Part shown: positions 43,879-54,532 of the stretch, one piece after another
Layout of the letters: every line of letters starts with the position of its first letter
Position numbering within the stretch: the stretch's first letter is position 1
Made by a program: the position numbers and the translations under genes
Source: Hysterium pulicare CBS 123377
Lineage: Eukaryota; Ascomycota; Dothideomycetes; Hysteriales; Hysteriaceae
Direction of reading: 5' to 3'
Assembly: GCA_000467715.1 (NCBI GenBank)
Contig: AJFK01000864.1
Location: forward strand, 1-64,000
Length of the DNA: 64,000 nt
Notes under the pieces: generated by a model
Databases searched by the model: none
The model's input: the letters and a program-made list of their open reading frames with translations, nothing else
What the model was told of the DNA's origin: nothing

Positions 43879-45396
43879 TCATATCCTCACCTCCGCCGCC
43901 TTCCTCAAACGATTCATAACCGCAGCAGCAATGTCTCCATGCGTATCATCAACGCCCTCCACAAAGATTGCGTCGACATTCCGCTTATCCAGGTCGCGAA
44001 GAGCGGAGAAGAGACCGCGAGCTACGCCCTCTGTTTGCGCTCCGAGATCAATGTCCCAGATATTTACTGTAGAAGCATCATTCTTGTCTATCGCGAAGTG
44101 CCGAGCATGGGGAACTTGGTGTTGCTGGACCGATTGTAGTAGATTTGCGATTCCTGGTTCCATGCCTGCGCTTTCACTCAGAGAGGTTGTGTCTCCGTTC
44201 CGGCTGATGAGTAGAGATGGTTTGGTAGAACCGTTGGTTTGCGGGTGGCCATCGACCGGGCCTACAGGCAAACCTAACGCCAGAGGCCATGCTTTCGTCC
44301 TAATGATCCCGATTGATCTTTGCTGTGATGCTTTTTCCAGTACAGCCTCAGCAGTGGGTATCGCCGCCCCGGTCTCGTATAGTATGACCGATGCCTTGGG
44401 TGAATAATGCCGATACTTCATTCCTGGGGCCCTGGGTTTTATCCCCTTTTCCGGGCTATCTTTATACCCCACAACAACATCCTCCCACCCATCACACTGC
44501 CTGAGCTGTTCAATCGAAATGCCACCAGGCCGCAGGATCGTCGGCGGATACGAGAGTGCATCCACTACTGTGCTCTCAACCCCAACATCGCATGGTCCTC
44601 CGTCGATTATTGTGTGTATTCGCCCGTCAAGGTCGTCCTTTACGTGTTCAGCGGCGGTAGGAGACGGCCTGGTGGAAGCATTCGCGGAGGGACCAGCAAG
44701 CGGTACACCCGATAGTTTGAGTAAAGCCAGAGCGAGTAAGCTTCTAGGCATTCGCGCTCCAAAGGTGCTTAAGCCGCATGTCACCTCAGGCGCCAGGGCC
44801 GAGTCCTTCGGGTTTGGTAGGATAAGTGTCAGAGGGCCAGGCCAAAATCTCCGTATCAAGGGCTTATAGATTGCCGGGATGGGATCACTGGAGGCACCGC
44901 CTTTCAAAAGCTCTCGAAGTTGGCGGAGGGAATGAACGTGTACGATCAGTGGATTGTCAGCCGGTCGCCGCTTGACTTGGAATATGGCTCGTACGGCCGA
45001 GCTTCTCGTAGCATCAGCACCAAGACCATAGACTGTCTCGGTTGGGAAAGCTACTGGTGTATCCGTAGATAGTAGTTCGGCAGCTGCGCGCTGCATATGG
45101 GCGACATCTTGGCTATTAGCCTGCCACTCAATGTCCCATTCGTCGAGTAGTGACTCGCGTGAATTACTAAGTATTACCTTCCCTAGTTTTGTAGGGTCTA
45201 CAGGTAATATATCAGTATCCATGGTGGCAGAAAAATTGATGACTTGACTGTGCTCGTTCGTAATGTTCGTAACTAATGTCAAGGTATGAGTAATAGCGGC
45301 CGGCGACGCCAGAAAGGAACAGGCGCGGTGGTTGTACGACGGTCTTCTGATATATTGGACATTTGTAAGGTGTGTGAGATGTTTGTGCATCAGCAC
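43879..45396 (-). CDS. sua5: Sua5, threonylcarbamoyl-AMP synthase
   Basis: Makes threonylcarbamoyl-AMP from threonine, bicarbonate and ATP for the t6A37 modification of ANN-decoding tRNAs. Intronless; 505 residues from the ATG at 45396, or 447 from the in-frame ATG at 45222 (MDTDILPVD), closer to the family norm of about 430. The YrdC domain shows PVAFPTETVYGLGADA, the KRRPADNPLIVHVH nucleotide and threonine site, RRFWPGPLTLIL and GPSANASTRPSPTAAEHV. The Sua5-specific linker RAPGMKYRHYSPKASVIL leads into the C-terminal Sua5 domain. The extra 58 residues upstream are basic with few acids and could be a mitochondrial targeting sequence for a second isoform (inference). Converges with the TLC gene. 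Confidence 0.95.
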   Translation of the reverse strand: MLMHKHLTHLTNVQYIRRPSYNHRACSFLASPAAITHTLTLVTNITNEHSQVINFSATMDTDILPVDPTKLGKVILSNSRESLLDEWDIEWQANSQDVAHMQRAAAELLSTDTPVAFPTETVYGLGADATRSSAVRAIFQVKRRPADNPLIVHVHSLRQLRELLKGGASSDPIPAIYKPLIRRFWPGPLTLILPNPKDSALAPEVTCGLSTFGARMPRSLLALALLKLSGVPLAGPSANASTRPSPTAAEHVKDDLDGRIHTIIDGGPCDVGVESTVVDALSYPPTILRPGGISIEQLRQCDGWEDVVVGYKDSPEKGIKPRAPGMKYRHYSPKASVILYETGAAIPTAEAVLEKASQQRSIGIIRTKAWPLALGLPVGPVDGHPQTNGSTKPSLLISRNGDTTSLSESAGMEPGIANLLQSVQQHQVPHARHFAIDKNDASTVNIWDIDLGAQTEGVARGLFSALRDLDKRNVDAIFVEGVDDTHGDIAAAVMNRLRKAAEVRI

Positions 45397-46057
45397 ATTT
45401 CTAATGTTTTGCTTTGTTGACTGATTGAATAGGCAAACACTTAGAATGTGAGGTCATCCTCAAAATTTCGATCGTCGGAGTTAAGTTTTGCCGCGTTCAA
45501 TATTGCTTTCCCTAATCGGGAATCTATATCTAGGTTGGATGGAAACGTGTATAGCTAACATCCATCATGACAACGCTTCCAGGCGTACTTTTACGTCTAT
45601 CTAAGTGCTCATAACAAGAATACCCAGTAGGCTGAGCTTTTTGGCATATTATTCACTACGCATTGGAACCATTGCTAGACTATGCCCACCAAACTTTTGG
45701 TCATTGTATGATTTTCTCACAAGTCCAGGTGGTGTGATTCGTATTTGTTATACAACCTCACGATGAAGTGTTCATTTGATTAGAAGGGGTTATTGAAATT
45801 GAACCGTGACCTCCATATCTCAGTCATTCCGGATTTAAGATGCACCGTGTTGTATGAAAAGAGGCTTTTAAATACATATGTTAGGATCATACCGGTCAAG
45901 TCGGCATAACCCCTCGAATTATTCCCTCCAAAAGGCGCATTCAACTCGTCTCTTTGCCTCCTCGAAGCCGCCTCTATACCAGGTCTCCTGGGTGGATGAG
46001 TAAATGTGGCTAGATATCTCTTCTGCCTGCTCCTCACCTGGCTGATCAATGACTACC
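45397..46057. other. Intergenic region
   Basis: Upstream of sua5 and downstream of lsm12. The minus frame at 45780..46049 has no motif and is not called. Confidence 0.5.
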
Positions 46058-46937
46058 TCATCCGCCCTTTCGTGGAGCTATTGGCGTAGCCACAGGAGCT
46101 CTGTTGCCTCCCTGGGGACCCTTCTTCCTAGCGTAAAAGTTCTCGAGAACCTTCTTGACCTGAGCGAGACTCTGCTGTTTGTCCTTTGGCGCTTGCAGAT
46201 CATCAACGGTGTAGGGTTTACTAAGGAGGACAGAATCGTTCACCACGATCGATGTCTCGTGCCATCGGGTCGGAAGACTAGTGGGAAAACGTGTCAATTG
46301 AGTCTGCAATCTTTATTTCCGACCGGCTGAAGGTCCAACTTACGTCCTAGCAAAGAAATCGAAGATCTCTTGTGCCTCTCTCGTCACCCCTTTGCCCTTC
46401 ATGGCATCCTTTTTCTTCATCTCTCTAATGGTCGCTTCCTCTCTTGCTTTCAAGGCATCTAAGTCCACTTTGGATATGCTTGGAAGGGCGCCATCGAACC
46501 CAGGTGCCGATTCTGGAACGCGCTCGCTCGGCCCTATCAATTCGATAGACAGGATGTGGGCAAAGGGAATGATATGGTATTCGCATGGCTGGCTAGAGAG
46601 ACTGGAGCCCGGATTCGGTGGTGAGGGAGTAGTGTTGATGGCTATGGCATTCGTAACATTACATGTTGTAAACAGAGTGCCTTCAAGGATATTGTTGTGA
46701 GGAGCACAGGTGATCTTGATTCTGTGTAGGAAAAGTTAGTATCACGACTTCCAAACCTCAGGCATTGCGTCCGTCTCTTGAGGATGAGGAGGTGAGTGCA
46801 GTTCAAGAGGTCACTTACCGCGCGCCAACCGCCTTATACAAGACGGAATCACCATCGATGGCATCTTTGTTGTTAGGAGCGACCTTCGGAGTCGCAATCT
46901 TTCCAGCAATAGAGTTCCGCTTGTTGGTTTCCGCCAT
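46058..46937 (-). CDS. lsm12: Lsm12-type protein (LSM + anticodon-binding-like AD domain)
   Basis: Homologue of Lsm12, which associates with Pbp1/ataxin-2 and ribosomes. Exons 46937..46819, 46721..46344 and 46277..46058 give 238 residues. The N-terminal LSM-like part has ARIKITCAP and GTLFTTCNVTNAIAINTTP. The AD domain follows as DLDALKAREEATIREMKKK, then FFARTLPTRWHETSIVVNDS, YTVDDLQAPKDKQQSLAQVK and KVLENFYARKKG, the last being the family hallmark. Introns are 97 and 66 nt, GT-AG. Size is normal for a fungal Lsm12. Tandem with gnd1, which lies upstream on the same strand 680 bp away. Confidence 0.92.
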
Positions 46938-47617
46938 GCTCGCGCCCGTGTTTCACTTGTCGTAATCTCTTTAACTCCTCTGCTGCTCACGAATGCTCGC
47001 CGACGAAGCCGAACGCCAGAGAGTCATGCAAGCAAAGAAACCGAAGCAAAGGAGCGACTAGAAAAGGAAGACAAAGAAGTACGCAGAACGAGAAGGGAGG
47101 GCAGGGAGAAAGTGGAGTGGATGAGGCCTCACTTGAGTCCGCTCTGAACCCCGTCTGGTTGTAGTCGGCGATGGTCCACCAAAGTTTGACAGGGATCACC
47201 TTTTTGCTATGCGGCGCAGAGAAGGTTCCTCACACGCAATTCGAAAGCAGTTTCATGAATTGTTTGAGCAGATTCTTGGAGAGCGATACCAGAGCAATTA
47301 AGTTTCACAGGAAATTATATCTGTTCACCCACTTCACTTGTTCACATCTGCTCTTGTCTCCTTTTTGCGACTCTTCCATACTAGGCATAGCGCAGCTATC
47401 AAACCTCGCTCTGCTTCTTGCACCTGGGCATGTTCATCGCAAACTGCCACGCGACTTCAAGCCAAAAATTGAAACCACCAACATCCGATCAATTTCTCAT
47501 TCTTTCAATCTTGTTTGAACCTATATATGCATATTTTTCACAAGCAAATATGAACCGTGGACTTATTCGCCTGCCGTCTAATATGATGCCAACCTACCTA
47601 CAAGATTGCAACCATGT
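46938..47617. other. Intergenic region
   Basis: Promoter side of lsm12 and 3' end of gnd1. No gene recognised. Confidence 0.5.
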
Positions 47618-49635
47618 TTATGCCGTGTATGTGGAAGCGGAAACATTTCCTCCTCTACCGGTCCAGTTGACGTGAATGTCCTTGCCTTCGGGATATTCTG
47701 AGCTCGCATATTCTGGCTTAATTCTGAAAGTGTGCGCGCCGAAGTAATCTCTCTGTGCTTGTAGCAAATTTGCTGGTAAGTCCTTGGCGCGGTAACCGTC
47801 GTAGAAACTTAGAGCAGTGCTGAAGGCTGGTGTGGGAATACCCCAAAGTGCTCCCTTTGATACGACACTGGTATGGTTAGTATGTTAACGATCAAGTCCT
47901 CTAGTATCTACTTACTCTCTCCATCCGGGCTGAGCCTTGTGAATGGCCTTGTTGAAGAAGTCGTCGAACAAAAGGTTTTCAAGATCAGGGTTCGAGCGGT
48001 ACCTATCAAACGGTAGGTGAGTACTACCCTTATTGTAGATGGCATCGTTCGCTTACGCTTTGGTAATGTCCTTTAAGAAGACGGAACGAATAATACAGCC
48101 ACCACGCCACATCAAAGCAATCTCGGGCTTATTCAGCTTCCATTTATATTCCTTTGCAGCCTATAGTCCTGTTAGTCTTCCTGTCGCCCTTCTCCTTTCC
48201 TAAACGCAGGGACGCTTACATTCTGAATGAGCATGAAGCCTTGAGCATAGGAAATGATCTTGGACGCGTAAAGGGCTTGTTCGAGGTTCTCAAGGAACTG
48301 TTCTCTGTCGCCGGAGAAACTTGGGGTAGGTCCATCGAGAACTTTGGCGGCGCGTCCTCGTTCAGCCTTGAGAGAGCTGAGACATCGAGCAAAGACGGAT
48401 TCGCCAATCAAAGTAACAGGCATGCCAAGATCTAAAGCGTTGATAGCGGTCCACTTTCCGGTACCTTTCTGTCCAGCGGAATCGAGAATCTTCTCAACAA
48501 TCGCGACACTATCTTTCTCGTCGTTCTTGTACATGATGTCACGAGTGATTTCAATGAGAAAGGAGTCAAGGACGCCCTTATTCCATTTGGCGAAAACATC
48601 TCCCATTTCCTTGTTCTTCATGCCCAAACCGCGTTTCATGATGTCGTATGCCTAGTGGATCGGTAAGTATTTTCTTTGAACTACAGTTTTTCATGGTCGT
48701 ACTTCGCAAATTAGTTGCATGTCACCATATTCAATGCCGTTGTGGACCATCTTGACGTAGTGACCAGCACCTTCATCACCGACCCATTGGCAACATGGCT
48801 CGCCGTCGGATTTGGCAGAGATCGATTGCAGGACGTCCTGTGGCATTATTAGACACTGTTTATCCGAAGAAGCAAGCCGTGCGAACCTTGATGTATGGCC
48901 AGGCTTCCTCGTTTCCACCAGGCATGATGCTAGGGCCATAACGAGCGCCTTCCTCACCACCGGATACGCCAGAACCGACATAACGGATACCCTTCGCAGC
49001 CAAGTACTTTGTTCTACGGTTCGTATCTGGGTAGTGAGAATTGCCTCCGTCGATGATGATGTCACCCTTCTCGACACCTCCCTCGTTGAGGAGGAGCTCG
49101 ATAAAGTCATCGACAGGCTTTCCAGCCATGACGAGCATCATCATCCGTCGAGGTTTCTTGAGCTTCTGGACAAACTCTTTGATGGAGTGCGCGCCGACGA
49201 CGGATTTGCCTTTCGCCTCTGTAACATGGTCAACACTATCCCTGCTCGAGGACTTGTACAATCTACCATCGTTCAAGAATCGATCAACTTTGGCGACGCT
49301 GTTGTAATGGTTAGTTTGCTATTCGAGAAATGTGGGCTGGCGCGACTAACGTTCTGTTGAAGGCGACGACCTTTGGAGTAGTCAGTTAATTGACAAACTA
49401 AGCCACAAGATGTGAAAAGATATCCTACTGTAAATCCATGATCGGCACTAAGTTGGTCAGCTATGATTATGAGAACTTCCAGAATGGGCAGAGATTGCTT
49501 ACGCATTCAGGATCAAGTTCTGACCCATAACCTGTGGAATGTGCATCAGCACCTGCTCCTCGCACCCAGCGCAGATGGTGAAAGAGAACTCACGGCAAGG
49601 CCGATGAGGCCGAAATCTCCAACGGGTTCAGTCAT
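47618..49635 (-). CDS. gnd1: 6-phosphogluconate dehydrogenase, decarboxylating
   Basis: Cytosolic NADP-dependent enzyme of the oxidative pentose-phosphate pathway: 6-phosphogluconate to ribulose 5-phosphate plus CO2 and NADPH. Ten exons: 49635..49594, 49531..49503, 49447..49429, 49370..49351, 49298..48887, 48837..48703, 48651..48220, 48160..48057, 48002..47916 and 47867..47618, giving 509 residues. The four tiny 5' exons encode the Rossmann start [19 protein letters not shown] and GFTVVAFNRT. Then come [12 protein letters not shown], the signature [36 protein letters not shown] and the substrate and catalytic block [20 protein letters not shown]. The end has RPxxE-like RDYFGAHTF and the C-terminal tail near the stop. 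The cluster of microexons at the 5' end is unusual in this window; 5' splicing of this gene is dense. Divergent from the RBM42-like gene. Confidence 0.97.
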
Positions 49636-50489
49636 TGTGTCAATTGATCAGTGGGTGAAGAATTTGGAGGGGGGGAAAAACGGTGGTGGGGGTGGTAGGC
49701 CAAAGTCCAACAGGATGGCCAAAGCAATTGGAAGCGTTGTTCAGAGAAGAGTTGAGGAAGGGAGAGGAAGACGGGGCGCAGTCAAGTAGATAAGTATCTC
49801 CCAGGCTTTCCGACCGGAAGAGTTTGGAGTTTGATGATGGTAGCGGGTGGGGCGACGAACTGCGTCGATGGATTTATGGAGGGGGCGGCTTGGTGGGCTG
49901 AAGGTCCCGGGCAGCAGTAGACTGGCACTACAAATCGTACATATGATTGAATAATCCACCCTGCCACGGAGATGAATGGCACGCCCGTCGCCGAACAATA
50001 ATAATGAATATACAGCAGTGCCATACTACCGCTTCTGCCTGTCTCCCGCGGAAAATCACGGAAATTACTGACCAGACTCCATTAACACGCCCAAAGCGCT
50101 TTTTCCCGCTGCGCTTTTGGGAGAACCTGCTCACCGTAGAGACAGGTACGTCCTGGATAGTATTTTCCTCACTGCCCCAACCACCAACAGATTGCTCTCG
50201 ACGACGGGCCGACAAATCATCCACCAAGCCCCCGTTCGAATCTCTTAGGCTGTGACGGGCTCTTGTTCGATTAGCCAGGCCTGCTGAACGGCTCTTGGCC
50301 ACAACCTCCAGTCAGTCAGCGGGACAGTCAGCCTCTCGCATACAAAACATTCACCGGCCTGCATCTTGCGGCATTTTATTTGGCACATCCCTCCTGATCA
50401 CCCTCTTGGCCCCCCGCCGCGCCCAAATCAGTAACCGGCCGCGGATAAGTCATCATACAAACTCTGAACTCTTTGCGCATCAACTCATC
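49636..50489. other. Divergent upstream region of gnd1 and the RBM42-like gene
   Basis: About 850 bp with no supported coding frame. It holds both promoters and leaders. A purine-rich run (GGGGGG with interspersed A) lies near 49665 to 49695 on the gnd1 side. Confidence 0.5.
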
Positions 50490-51587
50490 ATGGCCTATTC
50501 GCAGGGTTCGGCTTCCAAATCCAACACTACGTCTACCACCATCCAGCCTCATCCCTCGTTACCAGCACGCCCGCCACCATCCACACATTCGCCCGCTCCG
50601 ATCAAGAACAACAGCACGGCTTCGAGGGGATACGCCAACAATGCTGGATTCGCAGCTTTTGCCCCTCGCTCAGTCGCTCGCCCTCCAGTGTCTGCCGCGC
50701 CAGCACCTTCACCGTCAATGATGACCAGTCAAGCTCCTGGTGTCGCCGGTGGGTATCACACAAGCTTATATCAACCACACTCCTCATATTATGAGCAGCC
50801 AGGCAGAGATGTCTATAATCCTACTCCCCCTCAAATTGTTAACCCATTTGCGGCTCCCGGTCAAGGCGGTCGCGGTTATGGCAACAATGCCGACTACGAT
50901 CCGGAAATGGAGGCTCAGATTGCACAGTGGCAGAGTGCCTATATCGCGAAGGACGACGGCTCCAGTGCGAAGAAAGGTGGTCGAGGAGAAGGTGCTGCAT
51001 CTGCCGGCGGTGCAAATGCTATCCCATTAGGTTCGCGTCAGAATGGTACAACGGCTATAGCCTCCGGCGATATCATCGATGCAGATGCTGGTACCAATAC
51101 AGCCGGAGCGGAAGGCAGGAAGAAGCAGAAGACGGTTGTTCGGCAAGGAGGAGGCAAATCATGGCAAGATGATACTCTTCTTGAATGGGATGTTACACAT
51201 CCGCGACTCTTTATAGGCAATTTAGCCGGAGAAGTTACTGACGAGTCTCTCCTCAAAGCTTTCTCAAAATATCCGTCCGTCCAGAAGGCACGCGTTGTGA
51301 GGGATACGAGAACAACTAAGAGCAAAGGTTATGGGTTCGTCAGCTTCAGCAACACGGACGACTTTTTCAATGCCGCGAAAGAGATGAATGGAAAGTACAT
51401 TGGCAGCCACCCGGTGCAGATAAAGCGTGCGACCACTGAGATCAGCGTATCCGCACCACCGGACAACAGGAAGAAACACGGAAAGCATGGCAAAGGAGGA
51501 GGTGGTGGAGGCAACTTCAATGGAGGCGGTGTTCAGAAGCCGCAACAGCAGAAAAAGGACAAATTTGGACTGAAGATTCTTGGTTGA
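50490..51587 (+). CDS. RBM42-like RNA-binding protein
   Basis: RNA-binding protein with one RRM, most like RBM42, linked in animals to splicing and stress granules. Intronless, 365 residues from the ATG at 50490 (the frame extends upstream to 50295 but the added residues look like leader). The first 220 residues are low-complexity, rich in Ser, Pro, Ala and Gly, with a KKQKTVVRQGGGKSWQDD approach to the domain. The RRM spans about residues 230 to 320: RNP2 LFIGNLAG, RNP1 KGYGFVSF, and KEMNGKYIGSHPVQIKR. The tail is basic and Gly-rich (KKHGKHGKGGGG) and ends KDKFGLKILG. Single exon, in contrast to most neighbours. Divergent from gnd1. Confidence 0.88.
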   Translation: MAYSQGSASKSNTTSTTIQPHPSLPARPPPSTHSPAPIKNNSTASRGYANNAGFAAFAPRSVARPPVSAAPAPSPSMMTSQAPGVAGGYHTSLYQPHSSYYEQPGRDVYNPTPPQIVNPFAAPGQGGRGYGNNADYDPEMEAQIAQWQSAYIAKDDGSSAKKGGRGEGAASAGGANAIPLGSRQNGTTAIASGDIIDADAGTNTAGAEGRKKQKTVVRQGGGKSWQDDTLLEWDVTHPRLFIGNLAGEVTDESLLKAFSKYPSVQKARVVRDTRTTKSKGYGFVSFSNTDDFFNAAKEMNGKYIGSHPVQIKRATTEISVSAPPDNRKKHGKHGKGGGGGGNFNGGGVQKPQQQKKDKFGLKILG

Positions 51588-52254
51588 CGATTTCAACTAG
51601 CTACTTCTAACAATTTTATCGCTGAAAGCCCTTCGGAATCCATCGCATTTGGATAAGTGGCCCCTGGTAGCATGGCAGGCAGGCGGATATCCTTCAGCCA
51701 CTTGGCGAGAAGCCTGAAACTCGAAACAATTATCTACAGGTGGGTCTTCCTTCATACGCACCTTGTGTCGTCACCCCTGATTGTTATGGACTTGGCGTTA
51801 AATCGGATAGAGTATAGCAGTTGTCACAGTCTCCCTGGAAATGGTGGAACCATCTCGTATCTAGGAGACTCTGGATGGGTTCTGCATACCTGTACTGTGT
51901 AGAGAGAATGGAGAATGGAAAACTCAATTGCACTTGGCGGTGCTGTTGCTTTGCAATAACATGTCTTTGCATATGTAGCGCAATGTGGACCAATCCTTCC
52001 ACTATTAAGGCATACCCTTCGGTAACAATTTATATTATCCCATAACGCAAGGTGGATGGCAAGTGATTCCAGACCAGGGGCTCGTTTCCAGTGTTACTGT
52101 CATAGAGTACATAATCACGTGACTGTTACTTGGCGCAGATCTCCCAAACGCGAACCCCAAATTCATTCACCATCTGACCCTGTTGCGCCCGCCTACCAAT
52201 CATCCAACATAACATTCGAACTGCGGCACTGCTGTCGCAAACACCGCTACCGCC
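51588..52254. other. Intergenic region
   Basis: 3' region of the RBM42-like gene and upstream region of ssr4. No gene recognised. Confidence 0.5.
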
Positions 52255-54532
52255 ATGAATCCAAATCACATGGATGCGCGAATGCCCCAAGATCCTAGCG
52301 CTCGTGTTCCTCCGGTTGTTGTGAGTATCGCCGTCTGTAGGCTCACACTGGTTCCTTGAATACTAATTGAACAGCTACCGCATGTACACTTGGTGTCTTC
52401 TTATAGGTTTCCGATGCTTGCACACCTACGACCCGAACAAGCCCTAGATTACCTCCTCAACGCCCCCAAAATTGTCAACGACGCCTCTCCTGTTGCATGG
52501 ACTTATTTCCAAGCTCCGCCTCCTGATGGCACGGTTCTCTTGACCTGGCAGCCTCCTCTTCTGCAATCAAGATTTGCTAGCGATGGATACGTTTGGTTAG
52601 ATGCAGAGAGTCAATTTCACTTTGATGCCCGGGGCTACGTAGGTGAATCTGACCATACTGGAGGATGCCCGTTGACGCAGAGCACAGACGCTTGAAATCC
52701 TCATTCAACGTAGTGGCTTCCGCTACGGCTTCGAGCAATTTACGATCCACTCCCGTCACCGTTACCGCGTAGTCAAAACTCCCCACGGAGGCATGCATGA
52801 TCCGTCTCTTTGGATAGTTCATTACACACAAGCGGAACCCACAGATAGACTACCCACGACCCAGCTTCAAGTACCCCCAGATATCCAAAGACAAGTACAG
52901 GAGCGCAACTATCTTGAGAAGCAGGGGCAGTTACTTCGAAAGGAATTTATGCTCCGAGATCGAAACAACTGGCCTGAGGTCAAGTTCTCCACTGGACCTA
53001 TGCCTGGAATTCAAGGTCAAGGTCGTCAATTCTTCAATCCAATGCAACAAATGGGCGCTATGGGTCGGCAGGCTCAGTACTATCAACAACCCCCCGTGCC
53101 AACTGTTGGAGGCCCGCCTCCCCCGAAGAGATTACGTCAAGTGCCACCTTCCCAGCAACCCGGAGGACCCAATATCCCAGGTATGCCACCAGCAGCAGTT
53201 GTCGCGGATTCGACCATAGATGATGAGGAAAACACTACGTTGGGAGATCTACTTGACCATCTCACTCCGCGAGAAATAAGCGTCATGAGATATACACAAC
53301 ATCATGAATGGATGGAGGAGATATATTCTTCGCCTTATGCTGCAAGCCAAATCATACCAGTCGATCTTGGACTGGGCCTAATGGGCGAGCTAGCTCCCCT
53401 CACAGATGGTCTCCTTGACGCGCCCAGTGCTGAACTGGTCAAAACTGCTCCTAAGGATTACCATAGACTCGATCCCGAGCAGCTTAAAGAGTTCGAGAAG
53501 CGAGTCGCTGATTACACAGCAAAGGAACAAGCCGAATTGGAAAAAATGAAGCTTGCTCATAACAAGAAGCTGGCTGATTTGAAACGAAGTAGAACATACA
53601 TCAAAGCGGAGCGACAATTGAGGGATATGGCGAGGAACCCCGCCCCACGAGACCTTGATGGCACTAATGACAGAGATGATGCAAAAAATGCTTCGCCAAC
53701 CTCCGAGAACCCGGTAGATGGTGTCGTACATGAGCTAGAGAGGTCACTCGGTGTAAATTTTGATACCAAGAAAAACGTTGTTTGTGTTGAGAAAGGAGGA
53801 TACATTGCAGAACAGGTTCAGCCGCCGGCTGATCCACCTCAGCGAGTGAATGGTGATGGAACTGGCTTATCAAATTCATATGCTGAAAATGGAGGTCTCA
53901 ACGGACTCTTAGACGAGGGAGCAATGGATGCGGACAACACGGCTGCTGGCTTACTGGATCAATATGGATCAGGGTCTCTAACTACCACGCCAGCGGCCAA
54001 TCTCTCGGTACCTCAGATATCTCAGCCCCCGAGTCAGAGCCAATCGGCTGTTGCCACTCCTAGCGTGGCAGCTGTCGATGCCACGCAGCATGCTTCGTAC
54101 GAAGAGCAGGGCAATCTTGAGGCACCAAGTGACGGTCAGGACCTCGTGGACCTTGATGTAGAAATGTCTGATATGGCTGACGTTGAGGACAAGGGTGCTG
54201 AAGGCGAGTGGGTTATGGTAGATGAGAATCGAAATAGTGGTGGTGAAGGGAACACCAGTGATGACCAGCAACCACCTTCTGGAGGAGACATCCAACTCGA
54301 ATCAACTGAAGATAACCTCCCACCTTCAAGTGGCGTCGATCCGGAGGCATCAATGTTTGACGCGGCAGAATTTGCCAGTTTCGACAACCTAGATACCGCG
54401 GGAGATGCCCTCGCAGACTACACTAATGATGGAGATGACCTAGGCCTAGATCTAGATAATTCGGCATTCGGTGACGCTTTTCACGGCACCGAGACACATC
54501 ATGGTGAAACAGGGGATGGAGATAATGCCTGA
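52255..54532 (+). CDS. ssr4: Ssr4-like subunit of SWI/SNF and RSC chromatin remodellers
   Basis: Fungal subunit of the SWI/SNF and RSC complexes; nuclear. Exons 52255..52320, 52375..52638 and 52688..54532 give 724 residues. The N-terminal Ssr4 domain (formerly DUF1750) runs through PMLAHLRPEQALDYLLNAP, then PPDGTVLLTWQPPLL and SDGYVWLDAESQFHFDARGY, continues across the second intron with TLEILIQRSGFRYGFEQF and IHSRHRYRVVKTPHGGMHDP, and ends near residue 160 with WIVHYTQAEP. A central coiled stretch (EFEKRVADYTAKEQAELEKM) and a long acidic low-complexity tail rich in Asp, Glu and Ser follow, normal for fungal members. The second acceptor was chosen from three nearby AGs because only it keeps the domain in frame. 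Confidence 0.88.
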
